DNA of 64,000 nt from Diaminobutyricibacter sp. McL0608 (GTDB taxonomy: Bacteria; Actinomycetota; Actinomycetes; Actinomycetales; Microbacteriaceae): NCBI RefSeq assembly GCF_039613825.1, contig NZ_CP154826.1, positions 1,302,001-1,366,000 on the forward strand. Reading direction: 5' to 3'. The notes beneath the pieces were generated by a model, which was not told where the DNA came from, made no database searches, and saw only the letters and a program-made list of their open reading frames with translations. Each line of letters begins with the position of its first letter. Positions within the stretch are counted from its first letter, which is position 1. Position numbers and translations under genes: made by a program. Shown one piece after another: positions 1 through 8,373 of the stretch.

Positions 1-1
1 G

Positions 2-994
2 CCGTCGTATCCGTTCGCCTCTCTCGATCCGGTGGCCGACGTAGCCGCCCAGTGCGACGATGTCGGCATCGCGTGCCACGTCGACGCCTGCATCGGCGGT
101 CTCGTCCTCCCGTTCTGGAGCGGTCCGGACGGCGACCCCGTTCCGTCATGGGACTTCGCCGTTCGCGGCGTGACGAGCATCTCGGCAGACCTGCACAAGT
201 TCGGGTACGCGCCGAAGGGCGCGAGCGTCCTCCTTCACCGCGACCGGGATCGTCAGCGTCTCCAATACTTCGCGACGACGACCTGGCCCGGTTACCCCGT
301 GGTCAATCCGACCATCCTGGGTTCGAAGTCGGCCGGCGCGCTCGCCGCGTCGTGGGCCATCGTCGAGGCGCTCGGCACCGAGGGCTTCGGTGAGCTGGCG
401 CAGTCGTGCCTGCGTGCGACGCGGGCGCTGGTCGATGTCATCGGCGACATCGAAGGGTTGCGGGTCGTCGGCGAACCCGTCGGGCCGCTGCTGGCCGTGG
501 CGACCGACTATTCCGTTCCCGCGGACGCCCAGGTCGACCCCCATCATTGGGCGGACCAGGCACGAGCCAGGGGCTGGCTGCTGCAGCTCCAGCCCGGCCT
601 CGTGCAGTCCGACGGGACCCGCCTGCCGCACACGACGCATCTCACCGTGACGCCGGTGACGGAGGAACGGATCGACGAGCTCGAGGCGGCCCTGCGGGGA
701 TCCGCCGCGCAGGTTCGCGGGGTCCCCGCGGTCGCCGCAGCCGACCTGCTGGCAGCGCTTCCCGCGGAGCTGGTCACGGGCGCGGCGGCAGGAGCAGCAA
801 CGCTCGACTCGGACGCCGCGCTCCAGGTGCTCAAGCAGATCGGACTCGTCGGAGTCGAGCCCGGCGAGGGCGCGGCGAGTGCGCGTCTGCCCGAACGGAT
901 GGCGCCTTTCCTGGCGCTGATCGAGGCGTTGCCGCACGAACTCACCGAGCGACTGCTCATCGAACTCCTGGCGCGGATCGTCGAGCCGCGCTGA
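2..994 (+). CDS. PLP-dependent decarboxylase / sphingosine-1-phosphate lyase-like protein, 5'-truncated
   Basis: The open frame runs off the left edge of the window, so the N-terminal part is missing; an internal GTG at 32 is not the real start. The visible part carries the hallmarks of group II PLP decarboxylases: HVDACIGG, where the Asp holds the pyridine nitrogen of the cofactor, then SADLHKFGYAPKG, where the Lys forms the Schiff base. The family includes sphingosine-1-phosphate lyase, MfnA-type tyrosine decarboxylases and glutamate decarboxylases. The spacing and the HKFGYAPKG form look most like the S1P lyase/MfnA branch. The last 100 residues after the small domain (after about residue 230 of the visible part) are Ala/Leu-rich and not typical of the core fold. 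The substrate cannot be told. It converges on mrp with 26 bases between the stops. Confidence 0.75.
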   Translation, partial: PSYPFASLDPVADVAAQCDDVGIACHVDACIGGLVLPFWSGPDGDPVPSWDFAVRGVTSISADLHKFGYAPKGASVLLHRDRDRQRLQYFATTTWPGYPVVNPTILGSKSAGALAASWAIVEALGTEGFGELAQSCLRATRALVDVIGDIEGLRVVGEPVGPLLAVATDYSVPADAQVDPHHWADQARARGWLLQLQPGLVQSDGTRLPHTTHLTVTPVTEERIDELEAALRGSAAQVRGVPAVAAADLLAALPAELVTGAAAGAATLDSDAALQVLKQIGLVGVEPGEGAASARLPERMAPFLALIEALPHELTERLLIELLARIVEPR

Positions 995-1020
995 GTCGTC
1001 CAGTCAGCTGATCGGTCGAG

Positions 1021-2175
1021 TCAGCTGAGCGTCACGCCCAGGCGGCGCCCGGCGAGGGAGCGCCCGCGCGTTGCGAGCCGGGCCGCGACCCGGGTGATCG
1101 CCAGCGCGGCCGGATCGTCGGGATCGCTCAGCACGATCGGGAGGCCGGCGTCACCAGCGGACCGCAGAGCGACGCTCAGCGGGATGGACGCGAGGAGCGG
1201 CACGGGTTCGGTCTGCCCGACCGACAGTCGCGCAGCGACGTCCGCGCCGCCGCCGCTGCCGAAGACCTCGAGGATCGTGCCGTCGGGCTGGGCGAGCCCG
1301 GCCATGTTCTCGATCACTCCGATGACCCGCTGGCCGGTCTGGCGGGCCACCGTCCCGCTGCGCTCGGCGACATCTGCCGCAGCGGGCTGGGGTGTGGTCA
1401 CCACGACGACGTCGGCGTGGGAGAGCAACTGGCCGACGGTGATGGCGACATCTCCGGTTCCCGGCGGGAGGTCGAGAAGCAGCACGTCGAGGTCGCCCCA
1501 GTAGACGTCGGTGATGAACTGCTGGATGGTGCGATGGAGCATGGGCCCCCGCCACGCGACCGCCGCGGACGGCGAGTCGACGAACATCCCGATGGAGATG
1601 ACCTTCACGTCGTGCGCCACCGGCGGCAGGATCATGTCGTCGACCCGCGTGGGCCGCGGCGCTGACCCGGACGCGTCGACGAGCCCGAGGATGCCCGGGA
1701 TCGAGAACCCGTACACATCGGCGTCGAGGATGCCGACGGCAAGTCCGCGCTGGGCGAGCGCGACGGCGAGGTTCGCGGTGACCGTCGATTTGCCGACGCC
1801 GCCCTTGCCACTCGTCACGGCATACACCTGGGTGAGTGACTCCGGGCCGAACTGGGGGCGCCGCGCGGCTCGGGAGCCGCGGAGCCGTTCGGTCAGGGCG
1901 GCACGTTCGGCCGGGGTCATCACCGACACGTCCACGGCGACCTCCGTCACACCGGGAACGGAGGCCGTTGCAGCACGCACGTCGCGTTCGATCGTGTCGG
2001 CGGCCGGGCATCCGACGATCGTCAGCTTGATCGCGACACGGGCTGTACCCGAAGCATCGACGGAGACGGCGCCGACCATGTCCAGTTCAGTGATGGGCCG
2101 GCGGATCTCCGGGTCGAGCACCCGCGACAGTGCTGTGCGCACCGCATCCGCGAGTCCGTTATCGCCGTCAGGCAC
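1021..2175 (-). CDS. mrp: Mrp/NBP35-family P-loop ATPase (iron-sulfur carrier type)
   Basis: 384 residues from a GTG at 2175 that overlaps the stop of the upstream DUF1003 gene by 8 bases. The frame stays open further upstream, but that extension lies inside the DUF1003 gene and reads as low-complexity. An N-terminal MIP18/DUF59 domain (about residues 5-85) contains CPAAD. The P-loop domain follows with the deviant Walker A GKGGVGKST, then DADVYGFS and LLLDLPPGTGD, all typical of the Mrp/ApbC group that carries or loads Fe-S clusters. The CxxC pair that binds the bridging cluster in many Mrp proteins is absent: the place after IENMAG reads LAQPDGT. From memory this loss is common in actinobacterial Mrp proteins. 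Cytoplasmic. The neighbouring DUF1003 and MgtE-N/CBS genes overlap it and form one unit. Confidence 0.9.
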   Translation of the reverse strand: MPDGDNGLADAVRTALSRVLDPEIRRPITELDMVGAVSVDASGTARVAIKLTIVGCPAADTIERDVRAATASVPGVTEVAVDVSVMTPAERAALTERLRGSRAARRPQFGPESLTQVYAVTSGKGGVGKSTVTANLAVALAQRGLAVGILDADVYGFSIPGILGLVDASGSAPRPTRVDDMILPPVAHDVKVISIGMFVDSPSAAVAWRGPMLHRTIQQFITDVYWGDLDVLLLDLPPGTGDVAITVGQLLSHADVVVVTTPQPAAADVAERSGTVARQTGQRVIGVIENMAGLAQPDGTILEVFGSGGGADVAARLSVGQTEPVPLLASIPLSVALRSAGDAGLPIVLSDPDDPAALAITRVAARLATRGRSLAGRRLGVTLS

Positions 2176-2692
2176 CGGACTGCTCGGCTTCGGCGGCATC
2201 GCGGCTGTCCAGGTCTTCGAGGAGGGCGCGCAGCTCCGCGCGAATGAAGTCCTTCGTGGCCATGTCCCGTACGGCGAGGCGGAGCGCGACGACCTCGCGC
2301 GCCAGGTACTCGGTGTCGGCGAGATTGCGCTCGGCGCGCTGTCGGTCCTGCTCGATCTGCACCCGGTCACGGTCGTCCTGCCGGTTCTGGGCGAGCAGGA
2401 TGAGCGGGGCCGCGTACGAGGCCTGGAGCGAGAGCACGAGCGTCAGCGCGATGAACCCGAGCGCTGCGGAGTCGAAGCGCAGGGCGGGAGGCGCGAAGAT
2501 GTTCCAGGCCATCCAGAAGATGACGAAGATCGTCAGACCGACGATGAACCAGGGCGTACCCATGTTGCGGGCGATCCACTCGGTGAATCGACCGAACCGG
2601 TCGCTGTCGCTCACGCCCCTGCGGGGGAGGACCGACGTGCGCAGCCCTTTCGGGGCGTCCAGACGGGCATCCGACCGGCTAACTCGTGCCAT
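2168..2692 (-). CDS. DUF1003 membrane protein
   Basis: 174 residues. The N-terminus is soluble and charged. Two transmembrane segments lie at about residues 47-70 (containing the motif NMGTPWFIVGL) and 80-105 (ALGFIALTLVLSLQASY followed by APLILLAQNRQ), which is the DUF1003 signature. A long charged C-terminal helix rich in Arg, Glu and Asp follows and may be a coiled coil. The function of the family is not known. It sits between mrp and the MgtE-N/CBS gene and overlaps both (8 and 14 bases), so the three are almost certainly cotranscribed. I recall the same trio in mycobacteria. No catalytic motif is visible. Confidence 0.85.
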   Translation of the reverse strand: MARVSRSDARLDAPKGLRTSVLPRRGVSDSDRFGRFTEWIARNMGTPWFIVGLTIFVIFWMAWNIFAPPALRFDSAALGFIALTLVLSLQASYAAPLILLAQNRQDDRDRVQIEQDRQRAERNLADTEYLAREVVALRLAVRDMATKDFIRAELRALLEDLDSRDAAEAEQSGA

Positions 2693-4004
2693 TTCCGACC
2701 CTCCTTCCGTTCGCGATGGGGATACTTCCTGTGCTGTCCGACGGCGCCGGGCGTTTCAGCACGTCGTCTTCGTCGTCGCGACTTCGCCAGTCGTCGGGGA
2801 GCAGGAAGTCGAGGATGTCGTCAATGGTCACCACCCCGACCAGGCGATGGTTCTCGTCCACGACCGGGACCGACACCAGGTTGTAGCTGGCGAGGATGCG
2901 CGAGACCTCGGCCGCCGACGTGTCGGCTGTGACAGGCTCCAGGCTCGGGTCGAGCAGGGTGCCGAGGCGCACGTGCGGCGGGTAGCGCAGCATCCGCTGG
3001 AAGTGCACCATCCCGAGGAATCGGCCGGTCGGCGCCTCGTACGGAGGCAGGGTCACGCACACCGCGGCGCCGAGGGCGGGCGCTAGCTCGTGGCGGCGGA
3101 TGAGCGCGAGTCCCTCTGCCACCGTGGCATCCGCCGAGACGATGATGGGCTCGGTGGTCATCAGTCCGCCGGCCGTGTCGGGCGCGTAGGTGAGGAGCAT
3201 GCGCACATCTTCGGCCTCCTCCGGCTGCATCAGTTCGAGGAGGTGCTCTCCGCGCTCGTCGGAGAGCTGGGCGATCAGGTCGGCGGCGTCGTCCGGTTCC
3301 ATCTGGTCGAGCACGTCGGCCGCGCGATCGTCGTTGAGCTGGCCGAGGATCTGCACCTGCTCGCTCTCCGGCATCTCCTCGAGGACGTCGGCCAGGCGGT
3401 CGTCCGGAAGCTCTTCTGCGACCTCGAGCATCCGCTGCTGCGGAAGGTCGAGCAGAGTGTTGGCGAGGTCGGCCGGTTTCAGCTCGGAATAGGTGGCGAT
3501 GAGCTGCTCGGCCGACTGGGCCTGGCCGGCGCTCGCCTTCTCGAGCACCTCGGACCACGCGACGAACGCGGTCGGCCCCTTGCCGAACGGCGACGAGCCG
3601 CTCTTGGGGCGGCGTACGAAGAGCTGCTCGATCGCCCAGTCACCCTGGCCGGAAGCCTGGATGGCCACGTCTTCGATGGTCGCCTCACCCGAGCCGTCGG
3701 CGAAGACGACGCGACGTCCGAGCATCTCGGCGATCACCCGCACCTCGCCGCCGCGCTGCTCGAACCGGCGCACGTTGATCAGCCCGGTCGTGATGATCTG
3801 GCCGCTCCCGATGCTGGTCACGCGGCCGATCGAGACGAACACCCTACGCTTGCCGGGGATCTCGACGATGAGTCCGACGACGCGCGGCGGATCACTCTTG
3901 CGATAGACCACCAGGACGTCGCGCACCTTGCCCACGCGGTCGCCCGCGGGGTCGAAGACAGTGCACCCGGCGAGGCGGGCGACGAAAACTCTGGAGGCAC
4001 TCAC
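2679..4004 (-). CDS. Soluble PRC-barrel / MgtE N-domain / CBS-pair protein
   Basis: 441 residues from a GTG at 4004. The frame is open up to 4664, but that part lies opposite the next gene and is not coding. Order of domains: PRC-barrel-like segments at about 7-60 and 85-150, MgtE N-terminal superhelical domain at about 165-275 (helical repeats such as LPDDRLADVLEEM), then two CBS domains at about 280-345 and 350-420. MgtE magnesium channels carry the same N and CBS parts as a Mg2+ sensor, but the membrane pore domain is absent here, so the protein cannot itself transport. A sensor or regulatory role, perhaps for ribosome or transport proteins, is inference. First gene of the unit with DUF1003 and mrp. 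Confidence 0.85.
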   Translation of the reverse strand: MSASRVFVARLAGCTVFDPAGDRVGKVRDVLVVYRKSDPPRVVGLIVEIPGKRRVFVSIGRVTSIGSGQIITTGLINVRRFEQRGGEVRVIAEMLGRRVVFADGSGEATIEDVAIQASGQGDWAIEQLFVRRPKSGSSPFGKGPTAFVAWSEVLEKASAGQAQSAEQLIATYSELKPADLANTLLDLPQQRMLEVAEELPDDRLADVLEEMPESEQVQILGQLNDDRAADVLDQMEPDDAADLIAQLSDERGEHLLELMQPEEAEDVRMLLTYAPDTAGGLMTTEPIIVSADATVAEGLALIRRHELAPALGAAVCVTLPPYEAPTGRFLGMVHFQRMLRYPPHVRLGTLLDPSLEPVTADTSAAEVSRILASYNLVSVPVVDENHRLVGVVTIDDILDFLLPDDWRSRDDEDDVLKRPAPSDSTGSIPIANGRRVGNGTS

Positions 4005-4061
4005 AGGTAATAACTTATGCCCTCGAAGCCGGGGAACGGCGCTGGGTGAAAGAATGGTCGG

Positions 4062-4703
4062 ATGAGCACTCAGAGCCCGTTCGGCGGCCGCGGCAGAGTC
4101 GTTTTCCCGACTCTGCCGCGCGGCGAGGTCATTGCGACCTACGAGACCTATCCCGAGGCGCAGCAGGCCGTCGACGTTCTCGCCAGGGCGGACTTCCCGG
4201 TCGCCAAGCTGTCGATCGTCGGCAGCGACCTGAAGAGCGTCGAACGGGTGACCGGCAAGCTGAGCTGGGGCCGCGTCTCGATCGCCGGAGCCGCATCCGG
4301 AGCATGGTTCGGCATCTTCATCGGGCTGCTCCTGGTGATCTTCAACCCGGCCACCAGTTACGCCTTCGTCATCGCGGCCGTGCTGATCGGCGCCGGCTTC
4401 GGGATGCTGTTCGGCGTCGTCTCCTATGCGGTGAATCGCCGGCGACGTGACTACACGTCCGTCGCCCAGGTCATCGCGTCGAGCTATTCCGTGCTCGTCG
4501 ACCCAGACCTGGTCAACCGCGCGCGCAACCTGATCGCAGGAGGCGTGTCCTCTGAACCGGTTGCGCAGCCGTTCCCCGTCGCCCAGCATCCCTCGGACCC
4601 GCCGCCGGCGGCGCCTGTGCAGCCGACTCCGCCGGGACCGCCCGCCGACGGGAGCCCGCAGCATCCCTCGGACCCGCCGCCGGCGCCGCCGACTGCGGGT
4701 TAG
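4062..4703 (+). CDS. General-stress-protein-17M-like membrane protein
   Basis: 213 residues. Residues 20-75 (RGEVIATYETYPEAQQAVD and on) match the general stress protein 17M/YflT-type N-domain found in actinobacterial membrane proteins. Two hydrophobic segments follow at about 82-105 and 108-130, rich in Gly. The C-terminal 45 residues are Pro-rich and contain a duplicated phrase QHPSDPPPA, whose coding DNA is likewise duplicated near 4587 and 4661. It is divergent from the MgtE-N/CBS gene with 57 bases between starts, so the two probably share a promoter region. Function unknown. Confidence 0.8.
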   Translation: MSTQSPFGGRGRVVFPTLPRGEVIATYETYPEAQQAVDVLARADFPVAKLSIVGSDLKSVERVTGKLSWGRVSIAGAASGAWFGIFIGLLLVIFNPATSYAFVIAAVLIGAGFGMLFGVVSYAVNRRRRDYTSVAQVIASSYSVLVDPDLVNRARNLIAGGVSSEPVAQPFPVAQHPSDPPPAAPVQPTPPGPPADGSPQHPSDPPPAPPTAG

Positions 4704-4705
4704 CC

Positions 4706-6232
4706 CTACCGGCGGTTCGCGCCGCCCTGCACCCAGGCCTCGACATCGTCGGCCGTGCGCGGGATCGCGATCGACAGGTTCTCCGCGCCGTCGGCGGTGA
4801 CGAGGATGTTGTCCTCGATGCGTACCCCGATCCCGCGGAAATGCTCCGGAACGGTCAGGTCGTCGGGCTGGAAGTAGAGACCGGGCTCGATCGTGAACGC
4901 CATGCCCGCCTCGAGCACGCCGTCGAGGTACAGGTCGCGGCGCGCCTGGGCGCAGTCGTGCACGTCGAGGCCGAGGTGATGGCTGGTGCCGTGCACCATG
5001 TAGCGACGGTGGTGCTGGTTGTCGGCTTGGAGAGCCTCCTCAGCGGTGACGGGCAGGAGTCCCCATTCCGCGGTGCGCCGCGCGATCACGGCCATCGCCG
5101 TCTGGTGGATCTCGCGGAACCGGATGCCGGGGCGCACGATCGCGAACGCAGCATCCGCCGCCTCCCGCACTGCCTCGTAGACGAGGCGCTGGGTGTCGGT
5201 GAAGCGTCCGCTGATCGGGAGAGTGCGGGTGATGTCGGCGGTGTAGTAGCTGTCGACCTCGACGCCGGCGTCGAGCAGGATGAGGTCGCCCGGCACGACC
5301 GGGCCGTCGTTGCGGGTCCAGTGCAGGATGCAGGCGTGCGGTCCGCTCGCCGCGATCGTGTCGTAGCCCACCGCATTGCCGTCTGCACGGGCGCGCCCGT
5401 TGAAGACGCCCTCGACCAGGCGCTCGCCGCGATGGTGCGCGGTGATACGCGGGAGGTCGGCGATCACGTCGTCGAATCCGCGTGCCGTCGCATCGACGGC
5501 CGCGCGCAGTTCGCCGACTTCGAAGGAGTCCTTCACCAGGCGGAGCTCGGACAGGTCGCGGGCCAGCTCGTCGTCGCCCACATGGGCCTCGACATCGGCG
5601 ATGCGATCGTCGAGGTTGAGCAGCCGGAGACCGTCGACCTGGTCGGTGAGGGCGGGATCGGCTTCGCGCACGATGAGCGTGTTCTCGTCGGTCGCCTCGA
5701 TGACAGCGTCGAGGTCGGCGATTCCGCGCGTGAGCAGTGCGAGGTCGCTCGCGACCTGCGCGACGGACGGACGCGGACCGATCCAGAACTCGCCGATCTC
5801 GGGGTTCGCGTAGAACTCGTCGGAATCGCGTCCGGCGCGCTCGCGGAAGTAGAGGGTCGCTTCGTGACCGTCGGCCGTCGGCTCGAGCACCAGAACGCTT
5901 CCCGGCTCGGAATCCGAGCCCCAGCCCGTGAGATGGGCGAACGCCGAGTGTGCGCGGAACGCGAAGTCGGTGTCGTTCGAACGCTGCTTGAGGCGGCCGG
6001 CAGGGATGACGATGCGCTTTCCCGGGTGGAGTCGCGACACACGGGCGCGACGCTCGGCAGCGAACGCCGCCTGCTCGCGCGCGCCGGGGAGGACGTCGGG
6101 CCGATCGGCCCAGCCGCTGCCGATGTAGTCCTTGAATCCGTCGGAGCCCGGCGTCGTCGAGCGATTGGAGGTGGCGCGGGGCTTCGGCTCGGTGGTCGCG
6201 GTCTGCTGGGACGATTCGGTGTGTGACGACAT
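4706..6232 (-). CDS. pepP: Xaa-Pro aminopeptidase (M24B family)
   Basis: 508 residues, close to the usual length of aminopeptidase P from actinobacteria. It cleaves the N-terminal residue next to proline. An AMP_N domain (about residues 55-200) precedes the pita-bread catalytic domain. The five metal ligands of M24 are all recognisable: Asp in ILLDAGVEVD, Asp in TADITRTLP, His in HGTSHHLGLDVHD, Glu in FTIEPGLYF and Glu in GVRIEDNILVT. The first 30 residues are Ser/Thr-rich and probably disordered. It converges on the preceding gene with 2 bases between stops and is divergent from the PHP gene. Cytoplasmic, since no signal peptide is visible. Confidence 0.9.
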   Translation of the reverse strand: MSSHTESSQQTATTEPKPRATSNRSTTPGSDGFKDYIGSGWADRPDVLPGAREQAAFAAERRARVSRLHPGKRIVIPAGRLKQRSNDTDFAFRAHSAFAHLTGWGSDSEPGSVLVLEPTADGHEATLYFRERAGRDSDEFYANPEIGEFWIGPRPSVAQVASDLALLTRGIADLDAVIEATDENTLIVREADPALTDQVDGLRLLNLDDRIADVEAHVGDDELARDLSELRLVKDSFEVGELRAAVDATARGFDDVIADLPRITAHHRGERLVEGVFNGRARADGNAVGYDTIAASGPHACILHWTRNDGPVVPGDLILLDAGVEVDSYYTADITRTLPISGRFTDTQRLVYEAVREAADAAFAIVRPGIRFREIHQTAMAVIARRTAEWGLLPVTAEEALQADNQHHRRYMVHGTSHHLGLDVHDCAQARRDLYLDGVLEAGMAFTIEPGLYFQPDDLTVPEHFRGIGVRIEDNILVTADGAENLSIAIPRTADDVEAWVQGGANRR

Positions 6233-6287
6233 GACTCCATTCTTTCACCGACCGAGGCGTCTCTGCGGCGGCCTGCTCGGTGCCCCG

Positions 6288-6293
6288 TACGAT
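6288..6293 (+). promoter_or_regulatory. -10 element of a probably leaderless promoter
   Basis: TACGAT ends 6 bases before the ATG of the PHP gene at 6300, and no Shine-Dalgarno sequence lies between. The transcript would then start at or next to the A of the start codon. Confidence 0.45.
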
Positions 6294-6299
6294 GAACCC

Positions 6300-7172
6300 A
6301 TGGGTGATGAGCGACGCTTCCGTGGTCCCATCGACCTCCACACGCATTCGAGTGTCTCCGACGGAACGGAGACGCCGGGCGAGCTCGTGCGCGCTGCGGC
6401 CGCGGCGGGGCTCGGAACGGTCGCACTGACCGACCACGACTCCACGGCCGGATGGGCGGACGCGGCTGCCGCGGTCCCTGAAGCCGGGATCACTCTCATC
6501 CCCGGTATGGAGCTCAGTACGCGGATCGAATTCGCGAGCGTGCACATGCTCGGGTACCTGTTCGACCCGCTCGACTCCGCGCTCGCCGCCGAGACCGAGC
6601 GCATCCGGGTCGGACGCCTCCGCCGCGCCGAAGAGATGGTCCGGCGGATCTCCGAGGACTACGACATCACCTGGGACGACGTGGTTGCGCAGACCACTGT
6701 GGGCGCCACTGTCGGACGCCCCCACATCGCGGACGCCCTCGTCGCACGCGGACTCGCACCCGACCGCAGTGCTGCGTTCGCCGGGATCCTCCACTGGCGA
6801 GCGGGCTACTATCAGCCGCACTACGCTCCGGACCCGCTGACCGGCGTGCGTCTGATCCGCGAAGCCGGCGGAGTGCCCGTGATCGCGCATCCCGGCACCC
6901 GCGGGCGGGACAGGGTCATTCCGCGGCACCGACTGGCCCTTCTCGTGGACGCAGGCCTCTTCGGGCTCGAGATCGACCACCGCGAGAACACGCCGGACGG
7001 CCGGGAGAGACTGTACGAACTGGCGAAGCAGTTCGGGCTCCAGATCACGGGATCGAGCGACTACCACGGCTCCGGAAAACCCAACCGCTTCGGGGAGAAC
7101 ACCACCAAACCCCCGGTTCTCGACCTCATCATCGAACAAGCGACAGGCGCGGCGCCCTTCTACGCCTCCTGA
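6300..7172 (+). CDS. PHP-domain phosphoesterase (RNase AM / nucleoside bisphosphate phosphatase type)
   Basis: 290 residues from the ATG at 6300. The upstream open frame is rejected because the conserved fold starts right here with GPIDLHTHSSVSDG. Metal-binding motifs of the PHP superfamily are present: HTHS (residues 14-16), TDHDST (near 45), the Glu and His of GMELSTR...VHMLGY, AHPGT near 200 and SSDYHG near 265. Length and order match the YciV/TrpH group, which contains 5'-3' exoribonuclease RNase AM and 3',5'-nucleoside bisphosphate phosphatases. Which of these activities applies cannot be told. Cytoplasmic. Confidence 0.85.
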   Translation: MGDERRFRGPIDLHTHSSVSDGTETPGELVRAAAAAGLGTVALTDHDSTAGWADAAAAVPEAGITLIPGMELSTRIEFASVHMLGYLFDPLDSALAAETERIRVGRLRRAEEMVRRISEDYDITWDDVVAQTTVGATVGRPHIADALVARGLAPDRSAAFAGILHWRAGYYQPHYAPDPLTGVRLIREAGGVPVIAHPGTRGRDRVIPRHRLALLVDAGLFGLEIDHRENTPDGRERLYELAKQFGLQITGSSDYHGSGKPNRFGENTTKPPVLDLIIEQATGAAPFYAS

Positions 7173-7220
7173 GAAACGCGTCGTAGCCTGAACGGGGCGC
7201 AAAGCGAACGGAGGCTGCAG

Positions 7221-8351
7221 GTGAGGGGACGATCCCGGATTGCCGTTGGGCTGATCGTCGCCGCGCTGCTCGCGGTCGGAGGCGCCGTCCCGGCAGCGAC
7301 CGCGGACACGAGTTACCCGAGCTGGGGCGACGTGCAGGCAGCCAAGGCGAGCCAGGCCGCCACGCAGGCGGAAGTCACGAAGATCAACACCCTCCTCGGT
7401 GGTCTCCAGAAGGCGGCGAACGCTGCCGCCGACCTTGCGATCAGACGCGCCGCGCAATATGCCAAGGCCGAGGCCGACCTCGCCGCGGCCACCGACAAGG
7501 CGGTGCGGCTCGCCGCGAGCGCCGCAGCTGCGGCCGCATCCGCTCGCTCCCTCAAGACCGAGAGCGGAGCGCTCACCGAACAGCTGTCGCGCATGAGCGG
7601 TGCCGATCTCACCATCCATCTCTTCCTCGACGGATCCCGACCGACCGGCTCGTCGGATCTGTTGTACCAGCTCGGTGCGATGGCGAGCCTGACGAGCCGC
7701 GCCGGTGACCTGTTCACCAAAGCCCAGCAGCAGCAGAATCTCGCCGCGTCGCTGAGCGGCGATGCCAAGGCGGCCGAAGCCGCGCGGACGTCACTGGCGG
7801 CGCAGGCCCAGAAAGCCCTCGCTGCGGCAAAAGCGGCGCAACAGGCTGCGGATGCCGAACTGGCGACGCAGCGGACGCGCGCGAAAGTCATGTACGCGCA
7901 GCTCGCATCCCTCAAACGCACGACCGCTCAGGTCGAGCAGAAGTACGCAGCGGGCGTCGCGGCGCGTGCAGCGCTGGCGCAGCAGCAGGCGAGCGCCGGG
8001 GGAGGAGCGGACGGCTTCGCACCCCCGCTCGGCGGTGTCGTCGTGGATCCCGCCGGAGCGCAGGCCTATGCGCAGAGCCGGCTGCCCTCGTTCGGCTGGG
8101 GTGGCGAGCAGATGTCGTGTCTGGTGCGCCTGTGGAACCAGGAGTCGGGATGGCGCGCTGACGCGTACAACACCTCGAGCGGCGCCTACGGGATCCCGCA
8201 GTCGCTGCCCGCGAGCAAGATGTCGACGGCGGGACCGGACTGGCAGACCAACGCGCGCACCCAGATCAACTGGGGTCTGGACTACATCTCCCGGGCCTAC
8301 GGCTCGCCCTGCGGAGCGTGGAACCACGAGGTCGGCTACAACTGGTACTGA
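7221..8351 (+). CDS. Secreted coiled-coil protein with C-terminal lysozyme-like (transglycosylase-fold) domain
   Basis: 376 residues from a GTG at 7221 preceded by GGAGGCTGCAG. A signal peptide covers about residues 1-29 (basic start, AVGLIVAALLAVGGA, cut near TADT). Residues 35-240 are very Ala-rich and heptad-like, predicting a long coiled coil. The C-terminal domain (about 275-376) has CLVRLWNQESGWRADA with a plausible catalytic Glu, then SSGAYGIPQSLPASKM and NWGLDYISRAYGSP, the pattern of the lytic transglycosylase/Rpf-like lysozyme fold widespread in actinobacteria. It probably acts on peptidoglycan outside the cell. Two Cys in the C-terminal domain may form a disulfide. Confidence 0.8.
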   Translation: MRGRSRIAVGLIVAALLAVGGAVPAATADTSYPSWGDVQAAKASQAATQAEVTKINTLLGGLQKAANAAADLAIRRAAQYAKAEADLAAATDKAVRLAASAAAAAASARSLKTESGALTEQLSRMSGADLTIHLFLDGSRPTGSSDLLYQLGAMASLTSRAGDLFTKAQQQQNLAASLSGDAKAAEAARTSLAAQAQKALAAAKAAQQAADAELATQRTRAKVMYAQLASLKRTTAQVEQKYAAGVAARAALAQQQASAGGGADGFAPPLGGVVVDPAGAQAYAQSRLPSFGWGGEQMSCLVRLWNQESGWRADAYNTSSGAYGIPQSLPASKMSTAGPDWQTNARTQINWGLDYISRAYGSPCGAWNHEVGYNWY

Positions 8352-8373
8352 CCGGCGTGACCCCGGCGAACCG

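Noticed and set aside
2176-2370. N-terminal extension of Mrp
   Set aside because: It lies within the DUF1003 gene in another frame and has Ser/Arg-rich shadow composition.
4005-4664. N-terminal 220-residue extension of the MgtE-N/CBS protein
   Set aside because: The extension lies opposite the stress-protein gene and has low-complexity sequence; the PRC-barrel starts at the GTG at 4004.
4841-6226. 461-residue open frame antisense to pepP
   Set aside because: It lies entirely opposite the aminopeptidase gene, whose metal ligands are all present; no motif of its own.
5040-7619. 859-residue open frame on the minus strand
   Set aside because: It runs antisense across the PHP gene and out of frame over the aminopeptidase gene, both of which have clear motifs. 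It has Arg/Ala-rich sequence typical of shadows in high-GC DNA.
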